Positions 38,001 through 50,000 of a DNA stretch of 64,000 bases are shown one piece after another (position 1 is the first letter of the stretch; every line of letters begins with the position of its first letter). Source of the stretch: Liopterus haemorrhoidalis. Lineage: Eukaryota > Arthropoda > Insecta > Coleoptera > Dytiscidae. The notes beneath the pieces are model-generated. The model searched no databases, was not told where the DNA came from, and was given only the letters and a program-made list of their open reading frames with translations. The position numbers were made by a program, and so were the translations under genes. The stretch covers positions 1,178,001 through 1,242,000 of the forward strand of contig OZ020625.1 of NCBI GenBank assembly GCA_963971575.1. The letters run 5' to 3'.

Positions 38001-41000
38001 CAGCCGTTTTGAATGTTCAGTTAATTTTTGACAGTTGTTTTGCTTGCACCCTTAATTGGAGTGGAAAAAGTGCTTCGAAAATTGGTTGAAACGCATGCAA
38101 AAGTGTATTGATCTTCATGGAGAATATTTTGAAAAACAATAAAGCCACTTTTGTTGATAAATAATTGTTTTTGATCTAAAATCCCGAAATATAAAGGCAA
38201 CCCTTGTAATAAGTTCAAACTGTACTGCAGTACAATAATTTAGGCAATAGTTATCGGAATCGAGTATGTAATTTCTAAATAAAAAACCCATATAAAATAA
38301 GACCGGGGTTGTTTTGATTTTATCGGCAACTGAGCCCTCACTTGCCGATACAATACACAAATAGCCCCTAAAAATAAACTACAAATAACGAAATATAAAA
38401 GGCAATCCTCGTACTAGAACGACTCTACTAAAATGGCTTTCTATTTAGTCACATATTTGTAATGTGGCGAATTTTGGAAAATGCTTTGGTTCGTGGTTGA
38501 GTAAAGGTTGCAAAGCACTGTCCAAAAAGATAAAACACAGAAAAACCTCTAAAAAAAATTTATGTGAAGTGTGAATTTTCACACATTTCAGGGTTTCGCA
38601 GGTATTTAGTAAGTGAGTAATGATTATTTGGAATGCCAAAACAAATTTTATGTTAAAATATTTTTTTTTTTTGTTAATTTTAATTCGAATGCCTAATACC
38701 ATTATGTAAGTTTCTAAATATGTGCAGTTTTTTTTTTTATATAGCAAGGTTCAATAAAATTTTGAAAAAAATCCTCTTAGATAGATATATAATATAAAAA
38801 TATTAAGTGAAGGCGGAATGCTGAGTGTGTAGGACATATTTTGCTTTGTAGTATTCACTGTAAAATGAACAATATTTTAAAAATAATATATCACCTCTTA
38901 ATCTAAGAGCTTTAAAAACAAATTTTATCTTAAAATATTTTTATGTTAATTTTAATTCGAGTGCCTAATACCATTATTTAGGTTTCTTAATATGTGCAGT
39001 ATTTTTTTTATATAATATTTTGAAAATTGCGCCTATGGCTTCATTGGTTGTTTCTAGTCATAGTTCCTCCCTTTGATTTCGTGTACATTCAAGCAGAATT
39101 AAATTATAATTTCAACAATTTCCACTGGTTATTAAATTTACGCTTTAAAAATTAAATGCAACATTTGCCAAAATATAACTAGAATTTTGAAAAAATAATT
39201 TAAACAAAATAAACCTGCAAAAAAAATAAATATAAAATAATATTGTCTCTTCTCGTGGGATTCGAACTCATTTTCTTGGGCAGAACGCTAGTACCGTAAC
39301 CATTGCACCAAGATACAAGTTATAGTTTAGTGTGTTATATAACTATAAGTTTTCAACATTATTAGCAAAAAAACACAAAAAATGTTTTTTTTTCCAAAAA
39401 CATAATCTGATCAAAAATTCCTGTTGTACTATTCCAGTTCACACCAATGTACATTACTTAGAATTTTTTCAGATTTTTAGTTTAAACCTTCTGGGCTACA
39501 CGGTGTGGGACAAAAATTTTTTTGCACAATTTTGGCAAAAATTGCTTGCAAATAATTAATTTTGCAAAAATAAAAATTTGATCGTTAATCCACGTACCAA
39601 GGGCTTTCATTTGATACCCTACTCAGAATTTTAAAAAAATATTTTTTTTTTCGATGAGCACATATTTGTTTGTTTTACAATATATGCATGCGATTCGGAG
39701 GGTCCCAAAGGACTCAAACGGTCATGTGATCTTGTAATAAAAAAATATGATTTTCCGCGTTTTCATACAGCATGCCTATAATTAAAAGACTTTAAATTTG
39801 TTATAACTTTCTTTTGACAAAAGGGCAAGCAATATTAAATCAGAGAAAAACACAAAAATTTTGTGCAAGTGGAAATGCAATTTTCGCAATGACCGGAAAG
39901 CGTGCAAGGGTTTAGTACCATCCCTTTTTTGTTGTCACAGGGTAAATATTCTCTCCTCCAAAAGGCATGCTGTATGAAATCGGAGACCAAAAATGTCATG
40001 AGCTCCCGGTCTATATATTTTTAGGGGGATATGTTTTTTAGATGTTTTAGTATTTTTCCTATGTGCGGGTCAAAGAGTTGTATAAGCATGCCATATTTCA
40101 ACTCTCTAGGTTTAGCCGTTTGGCTACAATTTTTACCGAACAGACAGACAGAGAGACAGACAGACAGATGTTTATATTTTTAGGGGGATATGTTTTTTTA
40201 GATGTTTTAGTATTTTTCCTATGTGCGGGTCAAAGAGTTGTATAAGCATGCCAAATTTCAACTCTCTAGCTTTAGCCGTTTGGCTACAATTTTTACCGAA
40301 CAGACAGACAGACGACAAAATGACGGTATAAGGGTTTTTTGGTCATACCTACAAAACCCTAAAAACAAAATACGTACCACTTGTAATAGAATAAGTTATC
40401 CTAGCATTCTCTCCATAGTCTCTATCAATTGCCAAAGCTCTTAAAACTACACTACCAACTTCAGCGCTTTCGAAAACTTTCCCCTGTAACAACTGCTCCG
40501 AAAATTGCGGTGAATGGTCGTTATGGTCATGAACTATGATCAAAACCCTGGCATAATTCCTCTGAGATGGTGTTCCACCATCCCTAACCATAACCGTTAA
40601 CAAATGGTTTGAAATTGTTTCACGATCCAACGAAGAAACCAATGTTATAACGCCAGTTAAAGAATCCAACCGAAAAGTTCGAAGACTTTGTTCGTGTTGA
40701 GCAGCATGTAGACTAAAAATAACTTTTCCATCTGAATCTTTATCAGTTGCTTGAAGTTTTAAAATTTCTGTACCAATTTGTAGACTTTCAGATATTTCGA
40801 TTTTGTATAAATTTTGACTGAATTCTGGTCTATGATCGTTGATGTCTATTACAGATACGTTTAGACTTGTGTATGAGAAATGAACTCCGTCTGTTACACT
40901 TATGTTGAGAGTGTATTCATTTTGGGACTCCCAGTCCAATTGATGAGCCAATAGGATGTTACCATTATCACGTCCAATGTAGAATTCATTTCTTGGGTCA

Positions 41001-44000
41001 CCATCTGTAAAAAATATAATTCAATCAAAAACTTTCCCTGTTAGTTGCATACAGGTTATTCCAAATATTTAAGCGGAACTAAATGGTATTTAAATTTTGT
41101 TGTTACTAGCTAAATATTTATATATTGGAGTTGGTTTTTGCTAAAGAAAATTATCAAAAGTTTCAATCAATCGGTAAAAGTTACTACAGTCTATCTCAGA
41201 AAGAGTAATAAAATTTATTATTTGTAAAAAGTTATTGTTTTTTCACACAGAAGCGGCAAAATATGAATAGTTCGAAACGAAATATTGAAACCGAGTGTAC
41301 CGCACATCTTATATGAGAATACGAATTAGGGTTAAACACAATAGATCATCAAAATTTTAAGAAAAATATGGTCACAGGCGTGCGTTTAATGATATGATAA
41401 ATATGGTCACAGGCGTGCGTTTAATAAAATGATAAATAGTAATACACAAAACCAATTTAAACGTGTTTAAAATGTGCACGCCACTGGTAACTGCCTGACA
41501 AAATGATTTATTACCATCAGTCTTTCTGAGATGGACTATAATAAGAAATATATTGATAAACGACTTAATTTTTTTAAATTTTGGAAACGTTTTTCTCGCT
41601 ATTAACAATGTGTTATTTGTTTTATAAGTATTTTACTACTATAAATGGTTAAACTATGTAAAAAACTAAAATAATTCAAACAATAGAACAAGAAATAATG
41701 TATTTGAAATACAAGGGAAATACTTGAAATGCTGGGAAATATCTAAAATAATAGGAAATTATTTGAAATACTAGGAAAATATTTCAATTAATAGGGAAAT
41801 ATTTGAAATATTTATTAAGAAAATATTTGAAAAAATAGGGAAATATTGGAAATACTAGGATATATTTTAAAGAATAGGGAAATATTTTAAATACTAGGAA
41901 ATATTTTAAATAATAGGATAATATAAGCAGTTCACTTTTGTAAGAACAAACTAAAAGGAAATTTTGTTTTCAATAGTTTGCACCTTTGAAGCTGTATGTC
42001 ATGTTGGTATTAAAAAATGTCACTTTTTTAAAATGTCTATCCATTTGACATATGTCATAATGAAAAATGATATAATCCGTCTCAATTTGTAATACGAAAC
42101 TAGATCTGGTTACTTTGGTGACTGTTGTTGTGTAAACAGACTTTGGCGTATCCGTGTGAACCAATACTATGATAATATTATAAATGTATTGTCAATATAC
42201 AACATAAAAAATGAACTTCCCCTGTTAGTTACGTATTACAAAATAAGACAGATGATATCTTACAGTCTGTTTCAAACGGTTAGGCGGAACTAAATGGGAA
42301 TTTCGTTCTTTTAGGTTGTCACGAAAAGGAACCTTGCTTGGGTTATTTCATTTTTCACGTTGGAATGTCAAAATTTAAAATTCCAACAATGAAACCATGG
42401 AAACGAATGACATATGTCAAATTTTCTTACATATTTTAATGACAAAAAAATAAATAAATGGGATATTTGTATTAAGAATGACACAAACAATCAAAATATA
42501 AAGAAAATGACATTTTAAAATGATATTAACCTTAACCAAAATATATTTGTTGCAAGTATGATTTACAAAGCTTAAACAAAACGGCCGAAAAGCATGATTT
42601 AAACGATGAAAGTAACTAGATTGCAAAATCTAGTTCCGCCTAACCGTTTGGAACAGACTTTACTAGGAAAATATTTGAAGTAATAGGGAAATAATTGAAA
42701 TACTAGGAAATATTTGAAATAATACGAAACATTTGAAATATTTACTAAGGAAATATTTAAAATATACAGTCTGTTCCAAACGGTTAAGCGGAACTAGATT
42801 TTGCAATCTAGTTACTTTCATCGTTTAAATCGTGCCTTTCGGCCGTTTTGTTTAAGCTTTGTAAATCATACTTACAATAAACATTTTTTGGTTAAGGTTA
42901 ATATCATTTTAAAATGTCATTTTCTTCATATTTTGATTTTTTGTGTCATTCTTAATACAAATTTCCCATTTATTTATTTTTTTGTCATTAAAATATAAAA
43001 AAAAATATTTAATTTTGACATATATCATTCGTTTCCATGGTTTCATTGTTGGAATTTTAAATTTTGACATCCCAACTTGAAAAATGAAATAACCCCAGCA
43101 AGGTCCCTTCTCGTGACAACCTAAAAGAACTAAATTCCCATTTAGTTCCGCTTAACCGTTTGGAACAGACTGTAAGCAGTTCACTTTTGTAAGAACAAAC
43201 CAAGAGGGAATTTTGTTTTCAATAGTTTGCACCTTTGAAGCTGTATGTCATGTTGGTATTAAAAATGTCACTTTTTTAAAATGTCGATCCATTTGACATA
43301 TGTCATAATGAAAAATGATATCTTAATTATAATGATCATAACCTTATCAACCTAAAGTCGGTTTTACAGCGTAAGCAATATTTTTAATTGACCTTAAAGT
43401 CAGTAACACACCATAAAAGTAACCAAAATAACCAGATCTTGTGTGTTCTTACAAAAGTGAACAGCTTATAATACGAAACTAGATCTGGTTACTTTGGTGA
43501 CTGTTGTGGTGTAAACAGACTTTAGCGTATCCGTGTGAACCAATACTACAGTCTGTTCCAAACGGTTAAGCGGAACTAAATGGGAATTTAGTTCTTTTAA
43601 GTTGTCACGAGAAGGGACCTTGCTTGGGTTATTTCATTTTTCACGTTGGGATGTCAAAATTTAAAATTCCAACAATGAAACCATGGAAACGAATGACACA
43701 TGTCAAAAATAAATATTTTTTTTAGATATTTTAATGACAAAAAATTAAATAAATGGGAAATTTGTATTAAGAATGACACAAAAAATCTAAATATAAAGAA
43801 AATGACATTTTAAAATGATATTAACCTTAACCAAAAAATGTTTATTGTAAGTATGATTTACAAAGCTTAAACAAAACGACCGAAAAGCACGATTTAAACG
43901 ATGAAAGTAACTAGATTGCAAAATCTAGTTCCGCTTAACCGTTTGGAACAGACTGTATGACAATATTATAAATGTATTGTCAATATACAACATAAAAAAT

Positions 44001-47000
44001 GAACTTTCACTGTTAGTTCCGTATTACAAAATGAGACAGATAATACTAGGAATATATTTGAAATATTAATTAAGAAAATATTTGAAATAGTCTGTTCCAA
44101 ACGGTTGAGCGGAACAAATGGGAATTTCGTTCTTTTAGGTTGTCACGAGAAGGGACCTCGCTTGGGTTATTTCATTTTTCACGTTGGAATGTCACAATTT
44201 AAAATTCCAACAATGAAACCATGGAAACGAATGACATGTCAAAATTAAATTATTATTTTTTATATATTTTAATGAAATATTATCCGTCTCATTTTGTAAT
44301 ACGAAACTGAGAGGAAATTTTCATTTTTTATGTTGTATATTTAAAAATATCACCTTAGGGTGGTAATTCTGAACTGGCACCTTTCAAAATATTTGACATG
44401 TCTATTACAATTTTGACATGTCAATCGCAATTTTGACATGAATTTTAGGGGTGTTGCTATACTCCCTTTGGCCGAAAGTGAGGCATTACTTCCCGCCAAC
44501 CAATTCCACATAAAGCCATAAGTTTTATATAATACTTACCAACAATATCATACCACAGGGTGTCATTATCACCGTCTGAAGCTTGAACCAGAGCAACCAA
44601 GAAACCAACTTTGTCACTCTCCGTCACCTTGACAGGTAAAAGTGGTTTTATTACTGGTTTATGGTTGGAAGTTTGAGGAATTCCAATAACCTGAACCACA
44701 ACACGACATGTATTAGATTTTGATGGATTTCCTCCATCAGAAGCTCGAACCTAAAAAATAAATTAGATTAGATAATCGTTTTTGATGACATCGAACATAA
44801 AATCGTTAAGGGGATCGTGTGTAATGCCGAAAACACATTTTACTGCTTTCTTCAATTTTCTTTTTGTAAAAAATGCTATTATATTAGCGGCAATACAATC
44901 TTTTTTTTCTACTTTACGCACAAAAAAACAAAAAATCGACGCAAAAAAATCGATATTTTTCGAAAAAAAATAAAGAAATAAAAAAAAAACTAATGGCAGA
45001 TCTACAGGCAGATCAAAAAAATAGTGTTCTATCTTATTACACCGTGTATGAAACATAAATAAGTAAAAATATACAGAAATAAGACTTACATGTCAATTTT
45101 TGAACAAATAACACATTTTTTAGTCCAATTTGTAAATTTTTTACTAAGTAAAATAAAGATTTTCAAAAAATAAAAATAAACACGTAATATGCAAAACACC
45201 TGCACTAGAAAATATGAAAATGAACCGTTTCTAACAAGTCGCAAATAAAACTAATTAATAAGATTATAAAAAGATAGCAAATCCATAATCCTCTTATACG
45301 TGCAACTGTGTGCGTAGATAAAATTACTAATTAAAATATTGATGTGAAATGTGAATTTTGACACATTGCAGGGTTTCGTAGGTTTTTTTTTTCGATGAGC
45401 ACATATTTGTTTATATTTTTAGGGGGATATGTTTCTTAGATGTTTTGGTATTTTTCTTATGTGCGGGTCAAAGAGTTGTATAAGCATGCCAAATTACAAC
45501 TCTCTAGATTTAGCTATTTGGCTACAATTTTTACCGAACAGACAGACAGACGACAAATTGACGGTATAAGGGTTTTTTGGTCATACCTACAAAACCCTAA
45601 AAATCAGGGCTTCGAACCGTTATTTTTTTCGTTTCAGTTTTCGTTCCGGTTCAATTAAAAAAATATATATCGGTTCGGTTCCGGTTTTCGTTCCGGCAAA
45701 AATAACGGTTTTTTTCGGTTTTCGGTTTTTGGTTCAGTTCCGAGTGATAAACTTTTATACTCTATCTCCAAAAGACTGATAGTAATAAAATTTATTATTT
45801 GTAAAAAGATATTTTATTATCACAGCGGTAAAACAAAAGCGACAAAATATGAATAGTTCGAAACGAATTATTGTTAAAAACAACCGAGTGTGCCGCACAT
45901 ATTATATGGGAATACGAACTAGGGTTAAACACAATAGGCCATAAAAATTTGACCCTAAAATTTTGAGGAAAAATATGATCACAGGGATGTGTTTATTGAT
46001 ATGATAAATATGGTCACAGGCGTGCGGTTAATAAAATGATAAATAGTAATATAGAAATACACAAAACCAATTTAAACGTGTTTAAAATGTGCACGCCACT
46101 GGTAACTACCTGACTAAATGATTTAGTACTATCAGTCTTTCAGAGACAGAGTATAAATGCTTTTATTTGTATTAGAAATTTATTTTCTACTATAATTTAG
46201 AAGAACATTTTATTCCTTATTCTTTGATAATCATACCAAGATCGTTGCCAGGGGGGGGGGGGGGTTCTGGGCGTTCAACCCCTCTCTTCCGAAATAATAG
46301 AAACGCATTTTTTTTACTTATCAGTTAAAAAATTACGAATTACGAAAGAAAGTTATAACAAATTTAAAGTCTTTTAATTATAGGCATGCTGTATGAAAAC
46401 GCGGAAAATCATATTTTTTTAGTACAAGATCACATGACCGTTTGAGCCCTTTGGGAACCTCCGAATCGCATGCATATATTCAAAAGACTTTAAATTTGTT
46501 ATAACTTTCTTTTGACAAAAGGGCAAGCAATATTAAATCAGAGAAAAGCACAAAAATTTTGTGTTTAAGTGGAAATGCAATTTTCCCTATGACCGGAAAG
46601 CGTGCAGGTGTTTAGTACCATCCCTTTTTTGTTGTCACAGGGTAAATATTCTCTCCTCCAAAAGGCATGCTGTATGAAATCGGAGACCAAAAACTGTCAT
46701 GAGCTCCTGGTCTATTAGATCATCACATTTAAATAATTTTGTCTTACGGACTGCCCCCAACAAAAATTTCTGGGTGCACCACTGCTCCCGACTCCCGATT
46801 CCCGACTGATTCCCCATCCCTGCCGATTAACCAAATAAAACAGTCGTTGTTTGAATAAACTTACATGTAACTCGTATTCATTTCCAGGTTCCAGGCCTCT
46901 TTGCGCATAAATTACTCCAGTTTCGTTATCGATTCGAAATTTGATTTTTCGTCCAACTTTCATCGAATATGTAATCTGTCCATTACTTCCAGAATCCTTG

Positions 47001-50000
47001 TCGAAAGCAAGAACCTAAAAAAACAATTATCGAAATTTTTGACAGAACATTTTTAAAAAACTCTCTGAAAAGATGTACATCTAACACATGCGCATTCCAT
47101 GCTTTTTGAACCTAAAAAAAAAAAATGATTGCGTGATGAATTAAGGAACAAGTTCCTAGCCATGCTTGAGACATTGTCCTTTCAATTTGTGCAAATATAT
47201 AGGCTATTTCAAACCTTTAAGCGGAACTAAATGGAATTTAAATTTTCTTAAGTTGTCACCAGCTAAATTTTTATATATTGCATTGACTTTTTGTTGAACA
47301 AAGTGATTAAAAACAAAGTGGTTACATTTAATTCTCTACGGCACATCCCTAGAACATCAAAATTTCCACTTAGTTCCGCTTAACCGTTTGGAATACGAGG
47401 TGTGTAAATTAATTAACCGGACTGGCAACATAGCGTTTGATCTGGCAACATTTGGGACTTGGAGGGGCGGCAGGTGAACATGTGATACGTCTTCAGTACG
47501 AGTTTGAACTCGCTAGAGTAATTTTGTTGTCCGTAGCGATTTTTTTCGTGAAACAGTTTTTTCTAGTGCGTTCTAAAAATGACATTAATATCGAGCAACG
47601 GTGTGCTATCAGGTTTTGTTTCAGACTTGGGCACAGTGCAACGGAAACTTTTGCAAAACTTTGGCCTACGGAGACAGTGTTTTGTTAAGGACCCAGGTTT
47701 TTTGGTGGTTTAAGGCATTTTCAGAAGAGAGTTGATTGAAGATGAATCACGCAGCGGAAGGCCTTCATCTTCAAGAACCAATAAAAATTTCGACAGAATT
47801 CGGGTGCGTTCAGATCGGTTGACAGTCAGAATGACCGGGGAAGAGTTGAATTTCACTCACACTACCGTTCATCAGATTTTGATCAATAAATTGGTCACAC
47901 AGCAATTTCAATAAACGAGTTTTTGGCCAGTAAACACATTCCTGTGGCTCCTCAGCCTCCTTATTCGCCTGACTTGAGTCCTTGTGTCTTTTTCCTCTTC
48001 CCAAGATTGAAAAATCACCTCAATGGATGTCATTTTGGGACACTCGAAAACATTCAAACATCCGTAACCGACCAGCTGAAAGTTATTCCAGTATCCGAGT
48101 TCCAGTACTGCTATGAGGATTAAAAGAACCGTCTCCAGCGCTGTGTGGCTTTCCAAGGAAGTTATTTTGAGGGAGGAAGTTATTTTGATTGAATTGTAAT
48201 TCTATTCGAATGAAAAAAATTAAAAAAGTCAGTCCACTTACTTAATTTACACACGTAGTTTAGACCAAAAACTAGACTTTGACATATTAAATTTGCAGTT
48301 ATGGCTATTAGAGTCTTATTGATGAAGCCCAATGATTTAAATACCATGAACTATCCAAAAAATTTGGCATTCCATGTTTCCAAATTTGGCTTACCCGAAG
48401 AATTTCGTCTCCAATTAAAGAATCTTTGGAAAATATTTTCCAAGATGCACTCTCCAATGATCCATCATAAAGATCAACTTCAGAAATCGTTCCATTCTGG
48501 ATATTAAAAAATAAATTTAATTTGAACAAGTCTGTTATCCTTAGATAGTAAAGTGTTTTTCTCACGAAAACTGACCAGTGATTCTACATGCGCAGAAACC
48601 AAAATTCGTACAGTCGCTTATTTGTCAATCAACGGACGGGGAACCGTCTACAAACCGTCTTTCCATTGGTTTCACGTCATTACTTGGCACATATATGATG
48701 ACATCACTAGCCTGTTCTAGTGGGAAAAGGACTCTAAATAACTTACTTGATATAAAGGTTGTTCTACACCAACAACTGTGGGGATTACTATGTTGTAAAT
48801 TTGTTGTTCGAATTCTGGTGCATGATCGTTGTTGTCTTCTATTGCCACGATAACACGTGTTGTAGATGACAGTTGAGGTTCTCCATCGTCAGATATCATA
48901 ACCTTAAATAAGTAATTTTACCATAAAAATAATTACAAATAAATAATAATACAGTAATACCCCGTTACTCAAAAAAGAAAAAAAATATCTCTAAAATAAA
49001 CTATTTGACTATTTAGAAAAAAAAACTATTACTTTTTACAATTATTTTACAAAAAAAAAAAAATACAAATGTTCGATCAAACCACCATTATTGTCCACAC
49101 ATTTTCTAACTAGTTATAATAGTTTATTTTAGAGATATTTTGTTTCTTTTCTTATTGTTTTCAAAGCTTGCTACGTTCAACTTTGTAAAACTTATGTTGA
49201 TTATTATTTTGTAAATAAATGGTCTTCATTTTGAAATGGTTAACATAAAAATATGATTTTTTGGTGTCATTGTAAAGCTAATTTAATGTACTTTTAGGAA
49301 AAAAATATCAAATTATCGATTCCCTATGGTAGATCAAAAGTTGACATCATTTCCGGTGAAACCGGAAGTGCCTCAGAATTCTTATAGTAACCTTTAGATG
49401 GGCCTTTTTGTCTAGTTTAACTTTTGTTCTGAAGATTTTTTATATCTTTACAAATAAAGGAGATTTTCGGGGTGCCCCGTTTCAAACAAACACCTGTATA
49501 TTTGAAATATCACACAGGAAATGAGAGGCAGTGAGACACGTGGTGAAATAAACTTACTTCCAGAATTAGTTCTTCCTGATGTTCCCTGTCTAATCTTCTG
49601 GAGGTTGTTGTAATTAATCCTACAAAATAAATTAATAAATAAATAACAACCAAATCAGTATAAAATTTATATGTTGTCAAGACATCAAGGACATCAAAAC
49701 AACAAGGACATCCAGGCATATAATTTATTTATTTTTTTCTTACCTGTACTTTTGTTGATAGAAAAATATCCTTCCGGATTTCCTCCCACTATCCTGAAAG
49801 TTAATTTCTGATTAGGATCCAGATCTGCGTCCGTAGCTCTGACCTGAAGGACTGGATGTCCACCAGGAGAATCCTCCGGGACACTCGTATAATAGACCGG
49901 TTCAATACTAAGCGGCACATTATCATTTTCGTTTATAACTTCAATATAAACCTATAAAAAGAAAACAAATTGAACTAAGCAGTATCATAAGGTGAAAATT

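Larger units (their letters stand above)
37278..38411 (+). mobile_element. mariner remnant with a nested MITE
   Basis: The left end CGAGGTCTGTTCAAAAAGTA is flanked by TA. The 3' part encodes EWKKCFENWLKRMQKCIDLH then GEYFEKQ-stop, the typical mariner C-terminus. The catalytic region is deleted, and a 602-bp MITE sits at 37384-37985. The right end appears twice (about 38195-38212 and 38390-38411), with a non-mariner segment in between. Confidence 0.7.
38559..40365 (+). mobile_element. R1 HINE-like element with nested foldback half
   Basis: Begins GTGAAGTGTGAATTTTCACA and ends ATACCTACAAAACCCT 12 bp from the exon 8 donor. The interior has a duplicated 5' region (about 38790-38900), a tRNA-like module at 39245-39330, an inserted half of the foldback element (39676-40012), and two successive terminal blocks (about 40013-40165 and 40168-40365), each with its own GACA array. 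Confidence 0.68.

Noticed and set aside
48301..48507. Open frames in intron 5
   Set aside because: Overlapping frames on both strands with no domain or repeat match; no way to tell them from chance.
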